Positions 24,471 through 34,937 of a stretch of 64,000 bases of DNA are shown here, piece after piece (position 1 is the first letter of the stretch; every line of letters begins with the position of its first letter). Under the pieces are notes generated by a model. That model ran no database searches. It was given only the letters and a program-made list of their open reading frames with translations, and was not told where the DNA came from. The DNA comes from Saccopteryx bilineata (lineage: Eukaryota > Chordata > Mammalia > Chiroptera > Emballonuridae), in assembly GCF_036850765.1 (NCBI RefSeq), contig NC_089490.1, forward strand, positions 275,604,482 through 275,668,481, in the 5' to 3' direction. A program made the position numbers and the translations under genes.

Positions 24471-25376
24471 ACCCGGCTTTCAAATATTTGCAAGTCTAGT
24501 GAATGTAAAGTGATCATTTTAATGGGTGTAGATAGGGTTTTTCAATTTGCAATTATTTAATTGCTAGTGTGTTTAAGTAACTCTTTGAAGTTTTCTTTGT
24601 AAATTGCCTCATTTTTCTTTTAGGATTCTTGACTTTTTCTTGTTAATTTCACAGTTTCTTGTACTGTATAACTTATTTCTCAGTTATTGATTTTAAGCAT
24701 TACAAGTATTTTCTCCCAATCAGGAATGAACAAAAATCTTTATCATGGTATTACTAAATTCTTTAATAGTTTATTTTGTTTTATAGTATTGGGAAATTTT
24801 ATTCAACACAGCCTTCTCCACCTCTGTATTACAAAGATACCCATTTATATTATATTCTATTTCTTTAGGGAGATGCCATGTCTATTTGTATATAATATCC
24901 CTGTGTGCCCAGGGTGTGTCTCTGAGCTCTGTCTTCTATTTCATTGGTCCCTTTTTGCCTTCAAAATATTGTATCGTTTGTATTACTACATCTTTATAGA
25001 ATGTCCTGATACTTACAAAAAAATGTCCCTTTTACTCTTCTTTTATTTCCCTAGAGATTACAGACAAATTTTATAGTAAATTTATCAAATCCCTCAAAAG
25101 AAAGAAAAAAGTCAACTACAAATGTGTTTGTACTTTCATTACATGTGTAGCCTAATGTATGATCTTATCATCCATCCTGGAACATGGATTCTTTTCTATT
25201 TATTTATTTCAATGTCTATGTCAGTCACTAGAATTTCAAATGTTTGCCACAGAAGTTTCATATAGTCTTAGATGACTCCTATACGCTTTATAGATTTGTT
25301 ACCATTATGAATAATATCTTACTTTTTGCTGTATTTCCTAATTGATGATTTCTGAAATCAAGAAACACTGTTGATT
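24470..25376 (-). mobile_element. old L1 fragment (antisense), 5' part of a split copy
   Basis: T-rich sequence with TCTTGTACTGTATAACTTATT, GTATTTTCTCCCAATCAGG and TTCATTGGTCCCTTTTTGCC has the pattern of old L1 3' halves read on the opposite strand. It is too diverged for an open frame. The SINE at 25377 interrupts it. Confidence 0.55.
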
Positions 25377-25710
25377 TTTTTTTCGAGGTTAGAAGCGAGG
25401 AGGCAGACTCCTGCATGCACCTGACTGGGATCCACCTGGCATGCCCACCAGGAGGCGATGCTCTGCCCTTCCAGGGCATCATTCCATTTGGGGCCAGAGC
25501 CTTCTAACACCTGAGGTGGAGGCCATGGAGCCGTCCTCAGTGCCCAGGGCAACTTTGCTCCAATGGAGGGGAAGAGAGAGACAGAGAGGAAAAAGAGAAG
25601 GAAGAGTGGAAAAGAAGATGGGTGCCTCTCCTGTGTGCTTGACCAGGAATCAAACCCGGGACTTCCACACGCTGGGCCGATGCTCTACCACAGAGCCAAC
25701 AGGCCAGGGC
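25377..25710 (-). mobile_element. tRNA-derived bat SINE, long form (antisense)
   Basis: The head on the minus strand is GCCCTGGCCTGTTGGCTCTG (from 25710 leftwards), with a B-box-like GGGTTTGATTCC, and the element ends in a T-run near 25380. A long flanking duplication with one mismatch, AACACTGTTGATTTT / AACACTGCTGATTTT (starting 25364 and 25712), marks an L1-type insertion into the older L1 remnant. Confidence 0.9.
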
Positions 25711-26158
25711 CAACACTGCTGATTTTTTAACTTAATCAGTATCTATCACCATTGCTAAGCTTTCTTATTGTTAGGACCACTGTTGATTCTACTGTTTTTC
25801 TTAAAAAATAATCATATAATTTGCAAACACTAATCTTATATTAAAGTTATTCATGTTTCTGACTCCTTGGAGAAGACAGAATATATGCTTGACCCATTTT
25901 TTTTTATCACCATGGCACCAAGCAAAGTGAAAAAATGTTTAATTAATATTTATTGAATTTGCAAATGAATAATGAGTCATTAAAAGAACGTGGTGAGCAT
26001 ATCAAGGCCGTTTAGAAGTGAAATATTCAGTCAAATTGAGTTTTGAAATTAGATGGATGTCTGGTTGACTATCATGGGTATCTGATTGAATCTAATTTGG
26101 GGCCTGTGTCTTTGGGGACTTATTATCAAAGTGAAATCACAGTCGAATCAACAGACAT
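25711..26158. other. remainder of old repeat and unassigned sequence
   Basis: The first 150 bases may continue the antisense old L1. The rest is AT-rich and unassigned. Confidence 0.35.
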
Positions 26159-26169
26159 AAAGACAGTAT

Positions 26170-26361
26170 TGCCTGGCCTGTGGTGGCGCAGTGGATAAAG
26201 CATAGACCTGGAAATGCTGAGGTCACTGGTTTGAAACCCTGGGCTTGCCTGATCAAGGCACATATGGGGAGTTGATGCTTCCTGCTCCTCCCCCCTTCTC
26301 TCTCTCTGTCTTTCTCTCCTCTCCCTCTCTCTCTCCTTTCTAAAATGAATAAATTTTAAAA
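26170..26361 (+). mobile_element. tRNA-derived bat SINE, short Ves-like form
   Basis: GCCTGGCCTGTGGTGGCGCA with GCGCAGTGGATAAAGC (A box region) and GGTTTGAAACCC (B box) is followed by AAGGCACATATGGGGAGTTG, a CT-rich stretch and an A-rich tail. A perfect 11-bp duplication AAAGACAGTAT flanks it (26159-26169 and 26362-26372). Confidence 0.9.
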
Positions 26362-26374
26362 AAAGACAGTATGG

Positions 26375-27662
26375 AAGAGTGATTAAAGAACAAACGATAA
26401 ATAAATGAGTAACACAGTGGTACACGTCAGCGCCATACCAAACTGCACGGTCTTCACCACGTAAGGCCAGCAGTGTCTGGATCCTTCCAGCGCCACCTCC
26501 TGCCTCCCTTTTGAAAACCCCATCCCAGCTGCCATAGTGGTTGTCCATCTCATCTGTCATCCTCACGCCCCAGCACTGACCAGGCACTTTTGCTCCTATT
26601 TAACCACCTGCTGGGCTTTTCATCAAACTCTCCTACCCACAGGACACAGCCTGTACAATGTCCTTAGCTCACACCAGGCTGAGCCCACCTCTGGCTGTGG
26701 GTGACCAAGTTGGTCACCCTTTGAGGCACTGTGGGCAGGTCTTTGCCAGGCAGAGCTTGGATGGCCAAGAAGGAGGCCAAGGCAGGTACCAGAACAGGCC
26801 AGGCCAGGGCAGAGCTGGGCTCTCTCTGTCTTCTCCTGGGTCCACAGACCGAGAACACCCAATTGTTCTGTTCTTCCCTGGAGTAGCTTTGTGTTCTGGA
26901 GATTAGGAGGAAACCATTCCTTCTCCAAGGAAGCCAGAGAGAACTGGCCTGGTAGAGACTGTGCAAGTGCATGCCCCTCGGCAACCTGAGGAGCTAGAAG
27001 CTGAGGCACTGCTGTCTTTACTCCCTTGGGACCTTCTGACCCAGGGCTGCTGGCCCTGCATTTCAGCCTCCACGAGGATTTTCACTGTGCTGGTTAACAT
27101 CTCAGGTTTTTCTTTATCATCCAAAGCTGTCTACCCAGCACATCTGAATCCCCCGAGGGGCTCACTGTCTCGTCCCACCTCAAGTCATCTGGGTCCTTCT
27201 TTTCTCCACTGTGCATACTGAAGTGCCCTAGAAGCTACCAAATGAGATTCTCCTTTCTCTGGGACAGTCTGAACTTAGACTTGTTGTCACTACAATGAGT
27301 GGGCATTTGGAGAACACCAAAAGGTACAGACCAGTCTGGTGGTCTTCTCTATCCTGGATCTATTCCTACAGAGCTCTGTGTCCAGCAACCTGCTTATGGC
27401 TGGCTGTGCCCCTGCCCTCTGTCCGAGGCTGCAGATCCTCAGTCCTCAGCTTGTCCAGGGCTTCTGAGGGAGCTCTGTCACTCAACCTTTGGTGGAGAAT
27501 AAAAAATGGCCCAGGCCATGGGAGACCCTCTGCTGGCATCACCGGATGGTGACTCTATAGCATGAGCGTTCTGATCTCTGACCTTCCTACTTAGAGCTGG
27601 CTTAGTGAGGATGCGCAATCGCCACTGAGTCACCGTGGGGCAAAATTTGTTCCTGTTCTGTA

Positions 27663-27698
<36 letters not shown>

Positions 27699-28110
27699 GT
27701 ACAATGCTAGCAGATCTAATTTTTAGAAGAGGAGAATTCTTTATAGAAATTTACAAATAGCAGTTGTTCTCTTCCCTGTGCAATGTGCACTGTATTATCT
27801 TCTTTGGGAAAAGAACATGCTGGATCTTACAGCAATTTGCTTATAAAAAATAGAAAAGAGCATCATGTGTACTGGAGAGAGATCTTCCAAAATTCTCCTC
27901 TCCATACACGGAAATAAAAGAAAAGCCTGGTTTCTCCCTGCCCCAGACACTTACCGCGTCGCCCACCGGAAGGGAAGGAGAATGTGTTCAGCTTTCATGG
28001 TATCTACCGGGCTTCTTCCCCACAGCTTAGCTCCCGAACCTCCCCCACCTTAAACAAGGCCTCTCAAACGCTGTGACTTGCTCCTGGGGGATAGGTGTGC
28101 CATTCCTGGG
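26375..28110. other. unassigned sequence with an AAT microsatellite
   Basis: No supportable gene. Open frames overlap on both strands between 26620 and 27550 but show no splice-bounded coding pattern. Confidence 0.4.
27664..27697. repeat. (AAT)n microsatellite
   Basis: About eleven TAA/AAT units in a row, nearly pure. Confidence 0.97.
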
Positions 28111-28116
28111 AACATA

Positions 28117-28575
28117 TGCTAGTTAATTTTAAATGTCAACTTGACTGGGCCACGGAGTGCCCAGATATTTGGTTAAACATTATTCTGGGTGTGCCTGTGA
28201 GGGTGTTTTATTCAGTAGACCGAATAAAAGAGACTGCTCTTCTTGATGTGGGTGGGCCACATGCAATCACCTGAAAGGCTGAATAGAACAAAAGGGCTGA
28301 CCCTGAAGAGAGAGAATTCTTCCTGTTCAAGGGCCTTAGCTCTGACACACCAGCTTTTTCCTGCCTTCGGACTCACACAGAAACATTGGCTCTTCCCAAG
28401 TCTCCTGCATGCTAACTCAACCTGTACATCTGGAAGCTTGCCTGCCTTCATAATCATGTGAGCCAATTTCTTATAATAAATGTATCTATCTACCTACCTA
28501 CCTACCTACCTATCTATCTGTCTATCTATACACATCACATTGGTTCTGTTTCTCTTGAGAACTCTGACTAATCCT
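28117..28575 (+). repeat. MLT2-like ERVL solo LTR
   Basis: The sequence follows MLT2 order: TTAATTTTAAATGTCAACTT, GACTGGGCCACGGAGTGCCC, GGTTAAACATTATTCTGGGT and GATGTGGGTGGGCCACATGC. CATAATCATGTGAGCCAATT, ATAATAAATGTATC and a GGTTCTGTTTCTC...CTGACTAAT end complete it. A tetranucleotide repeat has expanded in the usual place near the 3' end. No retroviral genes flank it, so it is a solo LTR. Confidence 0.85.
28482..28529. repeat. TATC / TACC tetranucleotide microsatellite
   Basis: Runs of TATC and TACC units with one TCTG variant, inside the 3' part of the MLT2-like LTR, where such expansions are common. Confidence 0.95.
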
Positions 28576-28937
28576 GAGCATCAGCAATTCCTGTTTGATG
28601 GCTTCAGAAATTTTCTAGCATTGTTAGGACCTGCAAAGTGCTGGTGAGTTCACGTTGACCTCTGAGAGTACCGGGAGTGAAATCAGGACATGTGCATTCT
28701 TGCTCCACTACCTCCTACTCTTGATGGCTAAGTCCTCTTTCTGGGCATCGTTGTACACATCACTAACAGGAAGGAATAGGGTTAATATTCCTTCACATCT
28801 CTTCATTTTTAACATCTTCTCTAAGTATCATGAAGGCTGGACCCTCGTCTTTCATGTCCACTGCTTATTATCAAGGGCCTTGCATAATATCTAGCACATA
28901 GTGAAAAGGCACTCAGGGAAAAGTTGTTAGATGAACA

Positions 28938-28985
28938 AATGGGTGGATGGATAGATAGATGGATAGATGGGTGATGGATGGACAT
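28938..28985. repeat. GATG / GATA tetranucleotide microsatellite
   Basis: Mixed GGAT, AGAT and GATG units between 28938 and 28985. Imperfect. Confidence 0.85.
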
Positions 28986-29384
28986 GCAAGGTTTTATTCA
29001 ACTCTGATGAAAGCCTCAAACATAAATGTTCCTAACCATACTCTTGAAACAAGAATTCTAACTCGACTTAAACTCAGTACTAGTAGCCCTGGCATTGCCC
29101 AAACCCCACCCTCTGATGATGTGGTGGTGTGCAGGGAAGTCTTTCTGGCATATAGGTGGCTATGACTTTTTGAATTCTTGGTCTGATTGCAGCCTTGGTT
29201 CTAAATTTACCTCCTCTACCCCATTCTGACTTCCGACATAGAGATTATGGCAGCCTGGCGAAGTAGCTCACAACCTTTATTGGAAATTTACCAAAAGTCA
29301 AAAACACAAACAGTGTCTGAGAAAAAGCCGAAGGGACCCTCCTGTGTTGAAAATACATACACAAACATTAGCAGGTAGATCCTT

Positions 29385-29650
29385 AGCATTAGCAGCAACA
29401 ATGTCAGCAGCAGCAGCAGCGTCAATATCAGCATCAATATCAGCATCAGCATTGGCGGTGGCAGCAGCGTTATCATCTACATCAGCAGCATCACTATCAA
29501 CATCAGCAGCAGCATCTACCTAGCGTCATCGGCAAGAACAACAGCAGCAGCAGCAACATCAGCATCTACATCAGCATCAGCAGGAGCAGCAGCAACATCA
29601 GCAAACTATATCAGCATCAACATCATTATCTCAAACAACAACAACAGCCT
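29385..29650. repeat. degenerate CAG/CAT/CAA trinucleotide tract
   Basis: About 265 bases made almost entirely of AGC, ATC, AAC and related triplets. On the + strand one frame stays open for more than 80 codons (Ser/Ile rich, then Ala/Thr rich after a small register change) but has no start codon. The minus strand encodes Leu-rich runs. I read it as an old, decayed triplet expansion rather than a gene. Confidence 0.85.
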
Positions 29651-30920
29651 TCTTAACTAGCTCAGGGCAAAGCATCCCTCATTGTGCCTCTGCCCATCTC
29701 TACTGGGAGGCTGAACGAGACTAATAGTTCTATAACAGAACCAGTTGTGTTGTGTGGCTTCCCGCGACCATAGAAATGTCTTTTGTCCACCTCTGAGGCC
29801 CCACCCTATTGCTGAGCCATGGGACCTTCCTGCTCCAGGCCTGTCTCATCCTTGGCACATTTCTGTCCATGACTGTCCTACTCTTTCCCTTTCCTGAAAC
29901 TCCTCTGCCTCCTACATCACCCATCCTGGTCTGCCCATCTACTCAAAAAAGCCTTGCCCACACTCACCCCAATTTCCTTTGATCTGCACCTCCTGTCTTG
30001 GAAATCACTTGCTGTCTTGGCCTTCACAGCTGGTGATCCCTGCTGTCTAACGCTGGACGGTTTTCTTGTGTTGCTTCCACTGTGTCCTGGTGCCTCTCAG
30101 GGCTCATCTCCCTGCCCTTCTCCTCAGAGACAGGGAGCAAGGGAGAGGACGGCCTCATCACCTGCCAACCTTGAGCATGACTCCTTTCTGTGTGCATCCT
30201 ACCTTCTCCAACACCTGTATTCTTTTTCCCAGGATTCTCTTCATTTACTAACATTAAATCAGGCACTGAATTACTTGCTATTATAAACTATAGGTCGTTA
30301 ATATGATGTTCACTTATCATTGACTCAGTTTTAATTTGTATTTCCTTTTCATGGCAGTATCTGACTATTCTGCAATCTAATTGTTCAGAGTGTGACCTCG
30401 AGACCAAGCACTCCAATTTAATTTTAGGAATGTGGAGGGTTATTGGTGTCTAATTTTGCATGTTTTCCCGCAGAGGCCTTGTACAACCATCTGGGATCTC
30501 ATACTTGAGGACTGGTTAGTTGAGTTGTGCAACTGGCTTCCAAAAAACTAAGATTTGCCACAAAATGCAGGTACAAGTGAGCTTCCCAGTGCCTGGCCTA
30601 AGGCGGGCCCTGGACTATGTTTGGGTAGATGGGTGGTTCACCGAGAGAGCGCAGGGTGGAGACTCGCTTTCCTAAGTGAGCGGAAGCTCCTGATCCTCAG
30701 CAAGTCTCAGTTCTGCACTGCCAGGCAAGGGGTCCAGCCAGGCTCACCCCACCTCCCAGCCCGGAGTTCAGAGGGTACTGGGCAGAAGGACCCAAAGCGG
30801 GTTCCTCGTCTTTCTGTTCTGTGAGAGGCTGAGAAATCAGTGGTGCTTGTTGTATAGACAGAAACCTAAAAATGTGATGAAGCTGTGGAGACCATTCCAG
30901 CATGCCCAAGATGGCAGTTG
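29651..30920. other. unassigned sequence
   Basis: No gene evidence and no repeat I can name. The open frames at 29954-30286 and 30024-30266 overlap on opposite strands and lack support. Confidence 0.4.
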
Positions 30921-31450
30921 TTCTGTTTTTCTTTTGACATATAATGAGATTTAATTCTCATGCCATACAACACATCCATTTGCAGTATACAATTTAATAG
31001 CTTGGGGTATATTCACAGATAAATGCAACCATCATTGTGGTCAATTTTAGGACATTTTTCATCACCTAGAAAGGAAACCTTGTGCCCCTTCCATCCCAAC
31101 TCTCTGACCAGCACAGCTGACCCAGCCATCCCCACGACTCTCCAGCCTAGGGCACCACTCACCACCTCTCCACCTCTGCATACAGAGTTCCCAATTCTGG
31201 ACATTTCATATAAATGGAACATTCACTATGTCACCCTTTTGTCTGGCTTCTTTCACTTAGCAAAATGTCTTCAAGGTTCATCCACTCTGTAGCCTTCCTT
31301 TTTACGGCTGAATAAAAATGTAGATAGACCAAGATTTATTTATTCATTTGTCCGTTGGTGGTTGGTGAACACTTGGGTTGCTTCCATCCTCTGCTATGAA
31401 CAGCACTGGTATGCACACTGTGTAATTCTGGCTGCTTTGGTTTGTTTGTT
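30920..31450 (-). mobile_element. old L1 3' end (antisense)
   Basis: Motifs occur in the order of an old L1M-type 3' end on the minus strand. They are TTGACATATAATGAGATTTA, ATAAATGCAACCATCATTGT, AGGAAACCTTGTGCCCC, TATAAATGGAACATTCACTA, TTTCACTTAGCAAAATGTCT and GTTGGTGAACACTTGGGTTG. No open frame remains. Confidence 0.75.
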
Positions 31451-32300
31451 GTTTTCTAAAGGAAGTTAAAACCTGAAGTGGTCTTTACCAGCCCTCCACC
31501 CACATGAAACCCCAGCACACACTCATCACCCCTTCCAGCCAGGCACAGGACTGATTCAGGGCAGTGACAGAGCAGACCCTCGCTGCAGGAGGTCACTGCA
31601 TGGCCCCTACGCTGGTGGAAGGGGTATATTTTAAGGATTAGTGTCGGAGGGCGGGGGCAATGTGGCCTGTCTGCCCTTCCTGGGCTCCATCCACCCCTGC
31701 CCCCTGGATCAGAAGAGAGGCCTCGCAGGCTCTCACCAGGTGTCTCAGGGTTAGCCAGTTGAGAATTGCCCTGTAGGAAAGGCTCAGGATTTTGAGGGGG
31801 CTAGCACCTTGTAGCTTTTGGGCATCTGTAAGCCAAGCAAACTGATGGACCCCAGAGTTTGAGGGAAGGGGGAAAGCTCCCTGGCTGGAAAGTCTAATTT
31901 ATTCAGAGCACTGAGCTCCCAATCAGGGAGGGGCTTGAGTCCTGCTGTTGACGGGGTTCTTCCGGTCCTGTGGCAGCTCCACTCTCCCAAGAATATGGGG
32001 AGGAGGAGTAGGGATGTGCACTCTCTTCTTCAGACTTGAAGGGGGGGGTGGCTGCTCAGAGCATACCTGCACCCTGCTGCTCCTGCTGTTTGAGGGGCCA
32101 GCTGTCCCCAAAGTGACCCTGCAAGGCCTGATCAAATTACCTTCCCTTTCTCCTTCCCATCACAATCTTTCTTCTGGGATGATAGAGTCGCTCAGACCAG
32201 AAGAACTGGAGGGTTCGGCTCAGGAAAGTGAATACCCCTTTCCCCGTAGACTTTCAGCAACTCTTCTGAAATAACTTTTTTGGTTCCAGTATTTTTTAAC
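31451..32300. other. unassigned sequence
   Basis: I see no gene or recognisable repeat. Moderately GC-rich. Confidence 0.4.
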
Positions 32301-32314
32301 TGCCGCCGGTCCAT

Positions 32315-32451
32315 CAGAAATTTCACGCTGGTCTGTGAAAGAGTTAACCATCCTGATGTTGTAGGAAGACTATAGAATATATAATTATTAGGTCTCTTAT
32401 CTTCACATATCAGGGTGGTTAACTCTTTCATGGACTGGCATGAAGTTTCTG
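32315..32451. repeat. inverted repeat with 43-bp arms (hairpin)
   Basis: Arms 32315-32357 and 32409-32451 are reverse complements at 36 of 43 positions, with a 51-bp spacer. All seven differences are transitions. Transcribed from the + strand, six of the seven become G-U pairs and one becomes C-A, so the RNA could fold almost without mismatch. Each arm carries GAAAGAGTTAACC or its complement. It may be a small palindromic transposon of the kind that can yield hairpin RNAs. I do not recognise the family. Confidence 0.8.
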
Positions 32452-32482
32452 GGAGAACAGCACCGGTCCATGGGTCAGTAGT

Positions 32483-32492
32483 AGAAAATCAT
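32483..32492. repeat. 5' target-site duplication of the full-length L1
   Basis: AGAAAATCAT here is repeated exactly at 40348-40357, right after the poly(A). The implied nick on the opposite strand, TTTT/CT, is close to the L1 endonuclease preference TTTT/AA. Confidence 0.9.
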
Positions 32493-34937
32493 ATGACGTC
32501 AGAGTAATGGCGGAGTAGGAAGCGATACCGATAAATCTCCCCCAAAACTCAACAAGATCTTCAACCAGAAACAGAAAAACCTATACTTGGAGCTTCCAGA
32601 TTCTTCGCAATACACCCAAAGGTATGATTGAGTGAAAAATTGGCTAAATATATAACCAAACCCCGAAGGAAATAGGGAGTAAGAAATGCTCCGCCTTCCT
32701 CACTAACCTAAACAGGGCGGCTTTCTCTGGTAACTGTGAATATAGAAACTGAGGCGGGCAAAGGGGGTGAATAGATCCAGGCCCCCGCAGCAAAAACGGC
32801 CGAACCAGGCTGTGGCTCAGAGATCCAAGCCGAGGAAAATCTGATCCTGTGGCAACCCGGGCAATACAAGCTAACACTCGCGCCAAACCCAAACAAAGAA
32901 AGACAAGCGGAGCGGCCATTTTACCCGGTCTCCTGGTCGGTGCGCAGTTAGTGGAAGAGAGATTTCTTCCTAAGCCGCGGAAGTGGGTGCCCGTGTTGCC
33001 CCACGGAGAGGCAGGGTCAGAGGCCTTTCTGTGGGCTGAGGGCAGAGTCTCTGGGCAGCCCCAGCGCCCTGGGAAAGCCACGCACGGGAGGGAGTGAGAA
33101 CTAATCCCAACGGTGGAGATTTTCCGTGCTGGAGGCTGTTTCACTCAGAGGGAACCACGGCTGGCCTCATATCCTGGTTTGCGCGCGCAGATAAGGAGTG
33201 AGCGATTCCTCCGAGTGCCTCGGCAGTGCGTGCCCGTGTTATCGCAGAGAGGGGCAGAGTCAGGGGCCTTTGTGTGGGCCAAAGCGGAATCTCGGGCCGC
33301 CCCAGCGCCTTGCAAAAGCCGCACACGGGGACGGAGCGAGACTCAATTCCAACGCTGCAACTTTTCCCTGCGGTTGGGGGTTTCACTCAGAGCGTGAGAC
33401 TGCTGGCCGGATATCCTGGTTGCAGACAGTGAGTGAGAGTTTCCTCCAAGCGCCCCGGAAGTGGGCGCCCGCTTGTGTTACCGGATAGAGTGGCAGAGCC
33501 AGAGGTCTTCGAGTGGGCGGAAAGCCCGCCTGATTATGCTAGCAGCTCTGACTGACTGAGCCTTACCCAGAGCCCTGTGCTGAGTGGAAATAGAGTGGGG
33601 AGTTGCCAGCAATTTGAGCCTCTTACTATCCAGGCAGAGGCAGCAGCAACCCCATACCTGGACTATCAGGCTACTAATTGAGGAAGGAAAGACTAGGAGA
33701 AAGGCTCCAGGAACACGGACTCTCTCACTGTCGGAGCCTATAAATGCTAATGAGCCTCGACTCCCAACGAGAATAAAGCACAATACATGACATTGCCATA
33801 GAGACTTATCAACTGCAAACCTCTACCTGAGCGTGCCAAAGGGGCAGAACCCGGGGTACAGAGTCACCGACCAGGAAGAGGGAGAGAAAAGAAAAAGCAA
33901 GAAGATAACCTCTCAAAATCAAGAATAATCTGCAGACCTTATAACCTATCCCATTTTATTATATTTGTTCGTTTGTTTCTCTTATCTTCATTCTTGAGAC
34001 TTTTTTTTTCCTCCTCCAATTTGGCCGATTAACTCTCTACTGGTCTTACTCTCTCCTCTCCTTGAACTACACTACCCATAAGTGTTACATCTCCCATTAT
34101 CATTTCTCTTCTCTTCCTTTCTCTCTATGAGGGTTGCACTCCAAAACCCTTAACTCTCTCTCTCTCTCTCCTTTCTTTTTTCTTCTTTTAGTGGTTCCCT
34201 CTTTTTTTCTCTCTCTCTCTTTCTTTTCTCCCTCTATATTAGTTTCTTCTTTTCTCCTTTACATCTCCTCTCATTCAAACCTCAATAACAAACAAATTAT
34301 CTTATCTGGGACTCAAACCTATGTTTGTGGCATTTTGGGGGGTTTTTACTTCACCTTTTTAACTCACTAGCAGTGCTCCCATCCCTGGCTCTCCATATTA
34401 TCTAGTTCTTGTTCCACTAAATACAATAGTAAGTTTTTAATTTGTCCCCCCATTTTTCCATTTTCCTCTTATTCCTCGCATCATAACTCTTAGAAAACCA
34501 ACACCTAAAAGCAAATCATTTTATTCTTGACCCAAATTTTTTCCTTTTTTGCTTTTTGTGGGTCCATACGCTCTTTTTTTTTTCTTTTTTCTTTTATTTT
34601 TTTTCCTTTTTTTTTTTTTTTTTTTTTTTCTTTCTCTCTTTTTTGCCCCTTTATTACTTTTCCCCAATTCAGGCCCTCCATCACAGGCATTGTTTGTTAT
34701 AACTCACAGTCCACCACAAGATTTTCTCAAGAAAGAGGGGAGAGGAGAGGAGAGGAAAAAAAGAGAGGGGGAATAATTTCCTTTTTTAAAAATTTTTATT
34801 TTATTTTATTTTTCTTTATTTCATTATTAATTTTTTTTTAAAAAAACAACTCTTTTCGATTTGTTATTTTTTTATTTTTTTTTAACTTTTTATTCTTTAT
34901 TAAATCTCATTAATACTATCAACAAAACCACCCTCAG
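32493..34937 (+). promoter_or_regulatory. L1 5' UTR / internal promoter region
   Basis: At 2445 bp it is much longer than the roughly 0.9-kb human L1 5' UTR. The first part (to about 33900) is GC-rich and CpG-containing and includes tandem 241-242 bp units. The second part (about 33950-34930) is strongly pyrimidine-rich, with long T runs near 34570-34640. By analogy with other mammalian L1s, transcription should start at or near 32493. No promoter element can be proven here. Confidence 0.8.
32931..33530 (+). repeat. tandem 241-242 bp monomer-like units in the L1 5' UTR (about 2.5 copies)
   Basis: Units start at the repeated TCCTGG at 32931, 33172 and 33414. Landmarks recur at the same offsets: a GCGCAG or GACAG word, TTCCTCC/TTCTTCC, GTGCCCGTGTT or GCGCCCGC, GAG(A)GGGCAGAGTCAG, and CCCCAGCGCC. 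Later landmarks are AAAGCC(A/G)CRCACGGG, a TTTTCCSTGC word and TTTCACTCAGAG. The third unit is cut short around 33530. The units have diverged from one another. The layout recalls mouse L1 promoters, which are built of repeated monomers. Confidence 0.8.
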
